From: Bacteroidales bacterium
GTDB taxonomy: Bacteria; Bacteroidota; Bacteroidia; Bacteroidales; Tenuifilaceae
Assembly: GCA_020636845.1 (NCBI GenBank)
Contig: JACJXD010000001.1
Span: 1-64,000 of the forward strand
Direction: 5' to 3'
Length of the DNA stretch: 64,000 nucleotides
The notes beneath the pieces are model-generated. The model was not told the DNA's origin. It saw only the letters and a list, made by a program, of their open reading frames with translations, and did not search any database. Made by a program: the position numbers and the translations under genes. Shown in pieces: positions 43,410 through 52,541 of the stretch; within the stretch, counting starts at the first letter, position 1, and every line of letters starts with the position of its first letter.

Positions 43410-43437
43410 AAAATGAAAACGTAAACGGTTTCATTTT
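43410..43437. repeat. Inverted repeat in the iorA-iorB gap
   Basis: AAAATGAAA-A-CGT / ACG-G-TTTCATTTT around an AA centre, nearly perfect over 13 bp per arm. It has no T tail, so it is more likely an RNA processing or stability element than a terminator. Confidence 0.5.
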
Positions 43438-43451
43438 AAGAATCGCTAGTT

Positions 43452-45053
43452 CTACTGTTTTTTCTCCATTTTTTTTCTACGGGCTGCAGTTTGAATGCAC
43501 TCGCGTTGAGGAATAATAACGGATACTCCGTTATATGCTAGTTCTTCTTTCATAACCTTTACGTTGTCCTCATGGTTTTTCTTAAGTGGTGTAATAACAC
43601 GGATGTGTTCGGGTTTTACCCCAATTCCCTGACAAATTTGAACAATTTTACCCGTTGCCGAAGAGTCCTGACCACCGGTCATTCCGGTTGTGGAGTTGTC
43701 GGAAATGATTATGGTTATAGGGGTATTTTCGATAACGGCATCAAGCAATCCGGTCATTCCACTGTGTGTGAATGTAGAGTCTCCGATAACTGCAACTGCG
43801 GGAACAAGTCCGGCATCGGCAGCGCCCTTCGCCATTGTAATGGATGCACCCATATCAACACACGAGTTAATTGCATTGAAAGGAGGTAGCGCGCCCAATG
43901 TGTAGCAACCAATATCGGCAAGCACGCGTCCTGTTCCGTAATCTTTCATTGCTTCGTTTAGGTCAGCGTAAACATCCCTGTGGCTGCAACCTTGACAAAG
44001 TGAAGGCGGACGATTTTTTACTACGTCAGGAACAGGTTGTCCTTCGGTAAAACTTAATCCGAGGGCTTTGGCTACAATGTTCGGATTTAGTTCACCATCG
44101 CGTGGCAATGTTCCATCTAAACGACCGTGAATAGGTTTGCCAATATTCATGAAGCCTTTCATGGCGTCTTCTACAATGGGGTAACCTTCCTCTATAATTA
44201 ATAGCGATTTACAGCTGTTGTATAGTTCCGTTACCATTTTTCGGGGTATGGGGTACTGGCTTATTTTTACAACAGGATAAGGACAATTTCTATCGGGATA
44301 ATTTTCCATTAAGTAGTTGTAAGCAATGCCCGTGGTAATAATACCCATATCGGTGTTTTTCCCGTTTATAAAAGTGTTGAAAGTCGATTTATCCGATTCT
44401 TCTTCCATGGCAGGTTGTTGCTGTAGCAAGCCTTTGTAGTTTTTCTTGGCTATTGCGGGCAGTAGTACAAATTGTCTCGGGTTCGATGGAAGTTTAATTC
44501 CATTCTGTTTTTTTGTTTCTTTGCGCTGAACATCGGCACGGGAGTGAGCCAAACGGGTTGTAATTCTTAGCAATACGGGAACGTTAAGTTTCTCGGAAAG
44601 TTCAAAAGCGTGGTAGGTCATATCGTATGCTTCCTGCTGATTCGATGGTTCCAGTATGGGAATCATGGCAAATTTTGCATAAAAGCGGGAGTCCTGTTCA
44701 TTTTGCGATGAGTGCATCGATGGGTCATCGGCCGATACTACCACTAATCCTCCGTTAACGCCTGTAATGGAGGCGTTAATAAATGCGTCGGCAGCAACGT
44801 TTAAGCCAACGTGCTTAAAACAAACCATGGCGCGTTTTCCGGCATACGACATTCCAATTGCGGCTTCCATTGCCGTTTTTTCGTTTGCCGACCATTTGCG
44901 GTGAATGTTTAATTCTGCTGCCTGCTTAGAACCCTGAATGTATTCCATAATTTCCGTCGAAGGAGTTCCGGGATAGGCATATATTCCTGATAGTCCGCCA
45001 TCAATTGCTCCCTGCGCAATGGCTTCGTCTCCCAGTAATAGTTGTTTATTCAT
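43452..45053 (-). CDS. iorA: Indolepyruvate oxidoreductase alpha subunit, short form
   Basis: 533 residues. An N-terminal pyrimidine domain (YPGTPSTEIMEYIQ), a middle domain and a TPP-binding domain (LCQGCSHRDVY, DIGCYTLG, GDSTFTHSG) are present. Well-studied IorA proteins continue for about 70 residues with two 4Fe-4S motifs. This one stops at a Lys-rich end (RRKKMEKK) right where that domain would begin. Electrons must therefore leave by another partner, or the cluster sits elsewhere. The beta subunit follows. Its promoter is probably upstream near 45252. Confidence 0.88.
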   Translation of the reverse strand: MNKQLLLGDEAIAQGAIDGGLSGIYAYPGTPSTEIMEYIQGSKQAAELNIHRKWSANEKTAMEAAIGMSYAGKRAMVCFKHVGLNVAADAFINASITGVNGGLVVVSADDPSMHSSQNEQDSRFYAKFAMIPILEPSNQQEAYDMTYHAFELSEKLNVPVLLRITTRLAHSRADVQRKETKKQNGIKLPSNPRQFVLLPAIAKKNYKGLLQQQPAMEEESDKSTFNTFINGKNTDMGIITTGIAYNYLMENYPDRNCPYPVVKISQYPIPRKMVTELYNSCKSLLIIEEGYPIVEDAMKGFMNIGKPIHGRLDGTLPRDGELNPNIVAKALGLSFTEGQPVPDVVKNRPPSLCQGCSHRDVYADLNEAMKDYGTGRVLADIGCYTLGALPPFNAINSCVDMGASITMAKGAADAGLVPAVAVIGDSTFTHSGMTGLLDAVIENTPITIIISDNSTTGMTGGQDSSATGKIVQICQGIGVKPEHIRVITPLKKNHEDNVKVMKEELAYNGVSVIIPQRECIQTAARRKKMEKKQ

Positions 45054-45251
45054 GTTAATATTTTGTTATTATTTGTTCTGAAAATAAAGTATTTGTAAGG
45101 TGTTTTGCTACAATAGTTGTTCTTATAATCCACCGAAGAGTTTAAGATAGCCCACATTTATAGCTACGTTGAGCAGGTAGATGATAAATTTTGTAATCAC
45201 TTTAAATGTTAATTTATAATGAATTTTGTGATTTAACTTTTATCTTGATAG

Positions 45252-45259
45252 CAAAAGTA
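45252..45259 (-). promoter_or_regulatory. Candidate -7 element (TACTTTTG) of the iorAB operon
   Basis: Matches TAnnTTTG, about 200 bases before the iorA ATG; a long leader would result. Confidence 0.35.
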
Positions 45260-45322
45260 TGAAAAATTTTAAAAATGATTAGGCAGAATGCTGTTAATGT
45301 TAAAAAAAATAAGTAAAAAATA

Positions 45323-45730
45323 TTAACCAATAATTGTTGCAACTATTTTCCGACTGCTGCCGCTTTTACGGAATTCGCAGAGGTATATTCCTTGCCAGGT
45401 GCCAAGGTTTAACTTTCCGTTTGTAATGGGAATTGTTACCGATTGTCCAATTATGGTTGACTTGATGTGTGCGTTCATGTCGTCGTCGCCTTCCATGGTG
45501 TGCTCAAAGTATGGTTCGGCGGGAACATGCCTTTTGAAAAATTCCTGCATGTCGAGTCGTACTGTATAATCGGCGTTTTCGTTTATGGACAGTGCTGCCG
45601 AAGTGTGCTTTATAAATAGGTGCAGGATTCCGGTATTGGGCAGGGGTGGCAACTTACTTTCGATATAATTGGTCATAAGGTGAAAACCCGCTTGTTGTGG
45701 GGGTAGCAAAAACTCTACTTGTGTGGTCAT
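45323..45730 (-). CDS. YjbQ family protein (UPF0047)
   Basis: 135 residues, single domain. The family block is complete: HTSAALSINENAD, then MEGDDDMNAHIKS and LGTWQGIYLCEFR. The conserved His and Asp/Glu residues suggest a metal-binding site, and some members show thiamin-phosphate-synthase side activity, but the real role is not settled. A second member lies at 54336-54752 in this window. It is adjacent to an arsenate-reductase-like gene 16 bp upstream and likely co-transcribed. Confidence 0.85.
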   Translation of the reverse strand: MTTQVEFLLPPQQAGFHLMTNYIESKLPPLPNTGILHLFIKHTSAALSINENADYTVRLDMQEFFKRHVPAEPYFEHTMEGDDDMNAHIKSTIIGQSVTIPITNGKLNLGTWQGIYLCEFRKSGSSRKIVATIIG

Positions 45731-45746
45731 TTCTGTTTTCGTTTAG

Positions 45747-46172
45747 TTAGTATAACGCTTTAATGTTTGCATGTATAAAGTCGAATGCCAAATTTTCAAG
45801 TTCGTCTCTTAGGTCGTCGTACACCTTTCTTTTATCCTCATCATCAATATCTTTACTGGAAATATCCTCGAAGTTGTAAAACAGGATAGTCGGGCTATTT
45901 TTGAATTCCGGAAGAATATCTTTTATATTGTTGTCAAGGCATATCACATAGTCGAAGCGGTTATCAATAACATCATTTAAACTTTTCGAACGGTACTTGG
46001 TAATGTCGATAACTGCATCCATCATGGATTGTGCTGCATGTAAATCGAGGAAAGTTGGCTTAAACCCTGCACTAAAGGTTTCAACTTCTCCCTTTCCGTA
46101 GTAGCTGAACCAGCCCTCGGCCATTTGAGAACGGCATGCATTATTCATCGACAAAATGAGTATTTTTTTCAT
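45747..46172 (-). CDS. Arsenate-reductase/LMW-phosphatase-like protein without the P-loop cysteine
   Basis: 141 residues, Rossmann-like LMW-PTP fold. The expected P-loop is Cys-x5-Arg-Ser. Here it reads S-M-N-N-A-C-R-S, so Ser8 stands where the nucleophilic Cys should be. The second-cysteine position is kept as Cys13, Arg14 remains, and a later Cys sits in YVICLD where the redox Cys of thioredoxin-coupled ArsC would be. The third redox Cys is missing. Classical arsenate reduction is therefore unlikely. It could be a pseudo-enzyme that binds a phosphate-like anion, or a regulator. It lies 16 bp before the YjbQ gene. Confidence 0.8.
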   Translation of the reverse strand: MKKILILSMNNACRSQMAEGWFSYYGKGEVETFSAGFKPTFLDLHAAQSMMDAVIDITKYRSKSLNDVIDNRFDYVICLDNNIKDILPEFKNSPTILFYNFEDISSKDIDDEDKRKVYDDLRDELENLAFDFIHANIKALY

Positions 46173-46428
46173 CTGTATAAAACATTTAAATATTTATAGT
46201 CAATGTGTTGTATTTTATTCTTAACGCTCTTGGACCGCGAGTGGATGGAACATCCATATTTTGTTCATTCGTATTTGCGTAATCTGTATCACATGAATAT
46301 TTCATATTTACATTTCTTTTATACCCTAAGTTAAGGTAATATCAACAAAAAAAGCAAATTTTAAGGTATTACAACAATAAATGTTGGGTAAAATCAGTTT
46401 TTGGGTTGGGCATTATTCATCTACTCAT

Positions 46429-46436
46429 TACTTTTG
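46429..46436 (+). promoter_or_regulatory. Promoter of the 46457 TonB-type receptor gene
   Basis: TACTTTTG at -7 with TTG at 46406-46408, spaced 20 bp. This predicts a transcript start near 46442 and supports the GTG start at 46457. Confidence 0.55.
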
Positions 46437-46456
46437 AGCAAATTTTTAAAGTTGAA

Positions 46457-48949
46457 GTGATTAAAGCTATCAAGTACATACAGCATGTTAAAATAGCATG
46501 TCTTCTTATTTTAGTCTTACTGTCGAAATCCCTGTATTCGCAAGCTGATCGCATTTTGCTAAGGGGAACGGTTGCCGATACAAGTGGAAATGCAGTGTCG
46601 TTTGCAACCGTTTCGGTATCGGGAACAGGCTTTGGAACTACAACAAACGAAAACGGTAGTTTTACGCTTTACCTGAATGTTGCTAAAATGGCCGAAATTA
46701 CCGTTGTTACCGCTTGCTTGGGATTTAGGAACGATACGGCTGTTTTTGATTTGAGCACAATTGCAAAGCAGGTTACCTTAAATGTTAAGCTGATGCCCGA
46801 AACGCATCGAATTGGTGAGGTGTTGGTAACTACAAGCCAGCGAAGGGTTGGAAATATTGAAAAGTTGAATGTTAAGGATGTTGACTTTATTCCTAACATT
46901 TCGGGTAATTTTGAGTCGCTGCTAAAGTCGCTGCCCGGAGTTTCGTCGTCGAATGAACTTAGCTCGCAGTATTCTGTGAGGGGAGGAAACTTCGACGAAA
47001 ATTTGGTTTACGTTAACGATATTGAAATATTTCGTCCGTTTCTTGTCCGGGCAGGGCAGCAGGAAGGTTTAAGTTTTGTTAATCCCGACTTGGTTTCGTC
47101 GGTCGAGTTTTCGGCAGGAGCTTTTAGCGCTGAATTTGGCGATAAAATGTCGTCGGTATTAAATGTTCAGTACCGTACTCCAAAAGAGTTTGCAACGAAT
47201 GTGTCCGTGAGCCTTTTGGGGGCAAATGCCAGTTTTGAAGGCGTTTCAAAAAATAAGAAGGCTACGTTTATTTCGGGAATTCGTTACAAAACTTCACGTT
47301 ACCTGCTTAATACCCTTGATGTTCACGGCGATTATAACCCTTCCTTTTTCGATTGGCAGGGGCTGTTTACCTATTCCTTTTCCGATAAGTTTTCGTTGAA
47401 CTTCCTCGGAAATTTTGCTTCTAACCGATTTAATTTTGCACCAGAAACTAGGGAAACTCGTTTCGGAATGTTTTCCAATTCGCTGCAGTTAAAGGTTTAT
47501 TACGAAGGGCAGGAAGTAAACAGCTATGTTTCGGGAACGGGAGCCATGTATGCCGATTATGCACCTAGCAAGTCGGTTAAGTTGAAGTTGATTGCATCCA
47601 GCTATTTGAGCGATGAGCGCGAAACATTCGATTTGCTGGGGCAATATTACCTGAACGAGTTGGATAATAGTTTAGGCTCAAGCACTTATAGTGACAGTTT
47701 AATAAATGTAGGAATAGGCGGCTTTTTGAATCATGCCAGAAATTTTTTGCGTGCTAATTTATATAGTCTTTCGCACATTGGTACTTATTTTATGCTCCAT
47801 GCTAAGTTAAAATGGGGGTTGGTTTGGCAGTATGAGCATATAACAGATGAGATAAACGAGTGGAATTTAATTGACTCGTCGGGGTATGCTTTACCTTACA
47901 CAGGTACAGAGGTTGGGCTAAACGATATTGTAAGGGCAAACAATAGTTTGTCAATAAACAAGTTATCGGCATACACACAGTACGAGCAGAATTTTAGTTT
48001 AGGTAGTTTCAGGGTAAATACCATTGCCGGTTTAAGGGGTAGTTACTGGAGTTATAGCAAATCGAGTTGGCTGAGCCCGCGAGTTTCCTTTTCGGTAAAA
48101 CGTTCCAATTGGCGAGACTTGCTGCTGCATTTATCTTCTGGAGTTTACTATCAGCCTCCTTTTTACAGGGAATTCAGGATGACGGATGGAACACTTAACC
48201 CGAACATAAAACCTCAAAAATCCGTTCAATTATTGGGTGGAATGGAATATTTCTTTACCGCATGGAACAGGCCTTTTCGGCTTTCTGCCGAAGTGTATCA
48301 AAAATGGTTCTCGGATTTAATTCCTTATAAAATTGATAATGTTCGGATTGTTTATGCTGGCGAAAATTTGTCGAAAGGCTATGCTAGGGGAGTTGATGTT
48401 AAGGTCAATGGTGAGTTGGTTGATGGCGCTGAGTCGTGGGTTGGCATTTCGTACATGAAAACAATGGAGGATATTTTAAACGATTCATATACCGATAGCA
48501 AAGGTAATGTTTATTATCCCGGATATTTTTCCAGGCCAACAGACCAACGGTTGCGATTTAGCTTATTTTTTCAGGATTATTTACCGGGAAACAAGACCTT
48601 TCGCGTTCAGTTAACTGGCGTTTATGGTAGTGGGCTTCCTGTGGGTGTGGAAGGTAACGATAGGTACGACGTAAATTTCAGGATGCCTGCATACAAAAGG
48701 GTAGATATTGGATTTACTAAAATTCTAAAAAGCAGTGGGCAGGCTGTCCCTTTTTTCCGAAATAGATTAAAAGGCGTTAAGGATTTATGGATTAGCGTTG
48801 AGGTATTTAACCTATTCGATTTTAACAATACCATTTCGTACTTGTGGGTGCAAACAGTTGCTAATCAGGAAGGAACTTCGGACAAGTATGCAGTTCCAAA
48901 CTATCTTACTTCACGAAGGTTAAACTTCAAATTAACGTTAACTTTTTAG
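46457..48949 (+). CDS. TonB-dependent receptor-like outer-membrane protein
   Basis: About 830 residues from a GTG at 46457. No ATG lies near the signal peptide, and the promoter element fits. Signal peptide with Ser-Leu-Tyr-Ser-Gln cleavage region, carboxypeptidase-regulatory-like domain (about 32-115), plug (about 135-240, LPGVSSSNELSSQYSVRGGN), then a barrel ending FKLTLTF. It has no partner lipoprotein nearby and points away from the arsenate-reductase-like and YjbQ genes. Ligand unknown. Confidence 0.85.
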   Translation: MIKAIKYIQHVKIACLLILVLLSKSLYSQADRILLRGTVADTSGNAVSFATVSVSGTGFGTTTNENGSFTLYLNVAKMAEITVVTACLGFRNDTAVFDLSTIAKQVTLNVKLMPETHRIGEVLVTTSQRRVGNIEKLNVKDVDFIPNISGNFESLLKSLPGVSSSNELSSQYSVRGGNFDENLVYVNDIEIFRPFLVRAGQQEGLSFVNPDLVSSVEFSAGAFSAEFGDKMSSVLNVQYRTPKEFATNVSVSLLGANASFEGVSKNKKATFISGIRYKTSRYLLNTLDVHGDYNPSFFDWQGLFTYSFSDKFSLNFLGNFASNRFNFAPETRETRFGMFSNSLQLKVYYEGQEVNSYVSGTGAMYADYAPSKSVKLKLIASSYLSDERETFDLLGQYYLNELDNSLGSSTYSDSLINVGIGGFLNHARNFLRANLYSLSHIGTYFMLHAKLKWGLVWQYEHITDEINEWNLIDSSGYALPYTGTEVGLNDIVRANNSLSINKLSAYTQYEQNFSLGSFRVNTIAGLRGSYWSYSKSSWLSPRVSFSVKRSNWRDLLLHLSSGVYYQPPFYREFRMTDGTLNPNIKPQKSVQLLGGMEYFFTAWNRPFRLSAEVYQKWFSDLIPYKIDNVRIVYAGENLSKGYARGVDVKVNGELVDGAESWVGISYMKTMEDILNDSYTDSKGNVYYPGYFSRPTDQRLRFSLFFQDYLPGNKTFRVQLTGVYGSGLPVGVEGNDRYDVNFRMPAYKRVDIGFTKILKSSGQAVPFFRNRLKGVKDLWISVEVFNLFDFNNTISYLWVQTVANQEGTSDKYAVPNYLTSRRLNFKLTLTF

Positions 48950-48956
48950 CTTGAAG

Positions 48957-49163
48957 TTAAAAGAGAGTAGGATGATCTTCTTCGAATTTGTTTAGTATTT
49001 TCGAAATAATTGTTTCCCTCAAAAATTTAGATTTATTACGTATTTTGTAACGTTTACAGTACGAGTTAATGGCCTCCATTTCCATGGTGTTGAATAAAAG
49101 TTCCTTTCTGTGAATTCGTTTCAACTTTTCGTCGTTAAATCCGGGTCGTTTGGTTTTAGCCAT
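48957..49163 (-). CDS. Small basic protein, possible DNA-binding helix protein
   Basis: 68 residues from the ATG at 49163; a TTG at 49187 also opens the frame. Very basic start (AKTKRPGF), then RKELLFNTMEMEAINSYCKRY and NKSKFLRETIISKIL, which look like a short strand followed by two helices in ribbon-helix-helix style. Such proteins are common in Bacteroidota and often regulate their own small operons. The call is tentative. It ends 7 bp from the convergent receptor gene. Confidence 0.6.
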   Translation of the reverse strand: MAKTKRPGFNDEKLKRIHRKELLFNTMEMEAINSYCKRYKIRNKSKFLRETIISKILNKFEEDHPTLF

Positions 49164-49487
49164 AAGTGGATTGTAAAAGGTTTTCAAATAGCAAATTAAT
49201 TAAATCTTTCTCAATTACTTTGGCATCGGAGATAGAATATCCCCTGTTTTTATGAAAAGTTTTAAACAGGTGTACATTTGTATTGTGGTGCACTTATTAA
49301 AAAAAATGTTTAAAGTGCTAATCCTATATTGGTTAACCTTTTCCGAAAACGTTTGAAATTTGTTTTTTAGCCTAAATCAACGTAATTTTCGATGCCTAAT
49401 TGTTAAAAAAGTGTAAGTTTGTTCTGTTATTAAATTTGTTTAGCTAACAATTGTCATTAATCTTTAAAACAGAATTTTTTTTACAAA
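49164..49487. other. Intergenic region upstream of the hybrid kinase gene
   Basis: AT-rich, no gene. Two TAnnTTTG elements, at 49414-49421 (TAAGTTTG) and 49431-49438 (TAAATTTG), suggest the promoter lies near the right end, with a leader of about 50-70 bases before the ATG at 49488. Confidence 0.45.
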
Positions 49488-52322
49488 ATGGATAAACAAT
49501 CGTTAAAAATTAAGCGAAGTCGGTTTTCTGTTAACGATTTCTTTTCCAATAAAGCACGATACTTAAAGGCTGGTTTTTGGTATTGGGATAGTTTAACCAA
49601 TAGTATTTACTTAAATAAAAAGATTCTTTTAGCCCTGAATGCAAATGCAGAAGGGGAATCCATACACTTTAACGACTTTATAAAAACTGTTCACCCGGAT
49701 GATGCCGAGAAGTTAAATAAAGTTTTTAAGCGGTTAAAAGGCGGAAAGGATTCTGAAAAGGAGTTTGAGGTTCGATTTTTAATTTATAACCAGTGGAGGT
49801 GGACAAGAATTTTCACGGCTATAGGAGAGTTGGACGAGAACGAGAAAGTTAAAAATATTGTTGGACGGTTTGTGCAAATAGATACAAGGCGATATGTCGA
49901 TGTTCAGGATGCTCAAAACGAAAACTTGACAATAGATGTTTCTTCGTTCCGCTTCGATACAAAGAATGAAACTTTTGCATGGTTTTTCCCGCCAAACGAT
50001 AGCATTAAAAATGCCATGGAGAGCGATTCGTTCTTTTCCTTAGAAAGTTTCTCTAAAATTTTGGTTCCAAGCGATTTTAAAAGGTTTACCAATCAATGGA
50101 ATAAGTTTTTAACTTCTGATAGTATTGTGTTTACATGTACCTTGTCGTTAACGTTGGCCAAAAAAGGTGTTGAAGTTATTTTTTTTGTGAATAAACAGGT
50201 TGGTTCTTCGTACATTAACGGGGCTATTGTTAATGTAGAAGATTTTACTAGGCAAAAAATTACGGAGAAACAAAGTAAGATTATCGAATCCGTTTTTAAG
50301 CAGCATAAATTGCCTTTAATGGTATTTACTGGCGAGGGGACTTTAAAGACATGTAACAAACACGCTGAAAAACTTTTTGGTTACTCTATTCAACAGTTAA
50401 AAGATACCAACGTATTTAAATCGCTATTTTCAATACATCCTGAGTGTTACGAAAAACTGATGCAGTTTATTCGCTACAGGGCTGGCGATAATTATACTTG
50501 CAAGATAAAAACGAGTGAAGATATTGCAAAAACAACGGTTTGGATTCCCTCGGTAATTGCCGATATTAGTTCTGACGTATTTGTTGCTGTAAGAGATGTT
50601 AGCGAACTCGAAAATTTGCAGCAACGCTATAAGAATGTTTCGCATCGTTACGATGTAATTATGCAATATGTGGACAGCTTACAGGGCATTACCAAGCCGG
50701 AGAGTTTTTTTTCGATAATAGGGCAAATGCTCGAGAAAGATTTTCCAAAGACACTCACGGTTGTTTTTTCCGTAAATCCGGTAAATAACTTTTTAATGAT
50801 TGAAGGAGTTTATGGTGTTGGTTACAAAGCATGGGAAGCATTTGTTTCGAATCTGGGGTGGAATCCTGTGGGGCGACGATTTATTTTGAAGGATAGCCAT
50901 GCAGAAATTTTAAAGAATTATTACGGAACAGTGGTTGAGAGTGACTCAACGGATATTATTGATGAGTATATTTTGGCAACTAACCGAAAAATGATAGAGA
51001 AAGTTTTCGATATTCAGAAATATTATCTCTCTCCGTTTATTGCCGATTCTAAAATTTATGGGGGGATTATATTTATCCCAACGGGAAATGCCGATCAGCC
51101 CGATAAACTTTTAATTGCTGATATAACTAAAATTTGTTTGAACTTTCTTGTAAGGCTGGAACATATTAATGCTCAGTATAAACAAGTAGATCAACTTAAT
51201 GCGAGGTTGGAAGAGTTGTCGGACCGAATAGCTTTATTAAGTCATGAATTTCGTACTCCTTTAAATTCCATATTGGGATTTAGCCAACTGCTCGAAGTTA
51301 GCAATTTGGCCAACGACAATCAGCACAGGTATGTGCAGATTATTAATAGTAAAGGTCAAAGTTTACTGCGGCTTATTAACGATGTGATGGATCTTACTCG
51401 TTTAGAAAGAGGAAACTTTACCGTAGTGAAATCGCATTTCGACTTAAACAAGATTTTATTTCAGGTTTTCGAAAATTATGCAAAACAGTTAGAATTACTG
51501 GACTTAAAGCCTTATGAGTTAAAGTTGAATTTGCCGGAGAATAGGGGCATGGTCGAAATTTTTACCGACGAGGGACGATTGGAGCAGGTGTTAAGCAATG
51601 TATTCGATACGATACTAAAACGTTTCGATAATGGATATATAGAGTTGGGGCATGTTTTGCAAGAGGGAAAAATCAAAATTTATATTAAGGAAACGGTTTT
51701 CGGGGTGGATGCTAAAGTTATAGGACATATATTCGACCGGTTATCGAATATCGAAAATATGGCGCCTACCGATTTTACAAAGGTTAACCTTAAGTTATCC
51801 AAGGATATTGTTGCATTGTTAAATGGCTCCTTTGAAGTGGAATTTATTGAACCCCACACTATTTCGTTTAATATTACGTTTCCAACGGAAAATGCTAACT
51901 ATTTATCAATGGAGGGAACTAGTGGTAACGAATTTTCAATTAGCAGAATAGATTTAAAAAATAGGGTAATACTGGTTGCCGACGATGAAGAGTTAAATTA
52001 TATAATTCTTAAGGAGTTGTTAGAAGAATGGGGGGCTACTGTTTTATGGGTAAAAAATGGTAAGGATGTAGTTGCATTGGTTCAGTCCATGAATCCAAAG
52101 ATTGATGCAATTTTGATGGATATTCGAATGCCTGTAATGGATGGGTATGCAGCGACCATGGAGGTAAAACATATAAATCCGAATATTCCGGTTATTGCAC
52201 AAACGGCTTATGCTGCCGAAGAGGATAGGTTAAAGGCCAACGCTGCTGGCTGTAACGATTATATAACAAAGCCTATAGATCCCGAACAGCTTGCCAAAAT
52301 TTTATTGAAAAATATTCACTAA
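49488..52322 (+). CDS. PAS-containing hybrid sensor kinase with degenerate ATP-binding domain
   Basis: 944 residues, soluble. Order: PAS (about 25-130), a weakly defined sensor segment (140-255), PAS (260-375), GAF-like (about 400-560), HisKA with phospho-His586 (LSHEFRTPLNS), an ATPase-like region (about 690-800) and a receiver (825-944) with Asp878, Asp832/833 and Lys928. The kinase domain is damaged in all nucleotide boxes: the second N-box Asn is Thr708, the DxGxG box reads E-T-V-F-G-V (735-740) and the GLGL box is absent. HisKA and receiver look intact. It may act as a phosphotransfer or phosphatase module, or be driven by another kinase. Confidence 0.85.
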   Translation: MDKQSLKIKRSRFSVNDFFSNKARYLKAGFWYWDSLTNSIYLNKKILLALNANAEGESIHFNDFIKTVHPDDAEKLNKVFKRLKGGKDSEKEFEVRFLIYNQWRWTRIFTAIGELDENEKVKNIVGRFVQIDTRRYVDVQDAQNENLTIDVSSFRFDTKNETFAWFFPPNDSIKNAMESDSFFSLESFSKILVPSDFKRFTNQWNKFLTSDSIVFTCTLSLTLAKKGVEVIFFVNKQVGSSYINGAIVNVEDFTRQKITEKQSKIIESVFKQHKLPLMVFTGEGTLKTCNKHAEKLFGYSIQQLKDTNVFKSLFSIHPECYEKLMQFIRYRAGDNYTCKIKTSEDIAKTTVWIPSVIADISSDVFVAVRDVSELENLQQRYKNVSHRYDVIMQYVDSLQGITKPESFFSIIGQMLEKDFPKTLTVVFSVNPVNNFLMIEGVYGVGYKAWEAFVSNLGWNPVGRRFILKDSHAEILKNYYGTVVESDSTDIIDEYILATNRKMIEKVFDIQKYYLSPFIADSKIYGGIIFIPTGNADQPDKLLIADITKICLNFLVRLEHINAQYKQVDQLNARLEELSDRIALLSHEFRTPLNSILGFSQLLEVSNLANDNQHRYVQIINSKGQSLLRLINDVMDLTRLERGNFTVVKSHFDLNKILFQVFENYAKQLELLDLKPYELKLNLPENRGMVEIFTDEGRLEQVLSNVFDTILKRFDNGYIELGHVLQEGKIKIYIKETVFGVDAKVIGHIFDRLSNIENMAPTDFTKVNLKLSKDIVALLNGSFEVEFIEPHTISFNITFPTENANYLSMEGTSGNEFSISRIDLKNRVILVADDEELNYIILKELLEEWGATVLWVKNGKDVVALVQSMNPKIDAILMDIRMPVMDGYAATMEVKHINPNIPVIAQTAYAAEEDRLKANAAGCNDYITKPIDPEQLAKILLKNIH

Positions 52323-52541
52323 TAAATTCAAAGTTCAAAATAGAGTTCTTTTTTCTTTTACAATTCGTAATTGTTTCCCACTTTTGAAGTGTGTTAAGTG
52401 TTCGTTTCTTGCTGTGCATGTACGAACTTGTGGTTATGCAGTTTCTGTTCTGAAAAATTAAGCCTCGAAGGAGCACAAGGTGAATTCGCTTGGTAAATTG
52501 TTATAATTAGAAATTCAGAAATATTGAAAATTCAAAAATAG

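Noticed and set aside
52273..52476. 67-residue frame on the minus strand overlapping the kinase 3' end
   Set aside because: No family match, overlaps a firm gene, and has low-complexity Asn/Lys content.
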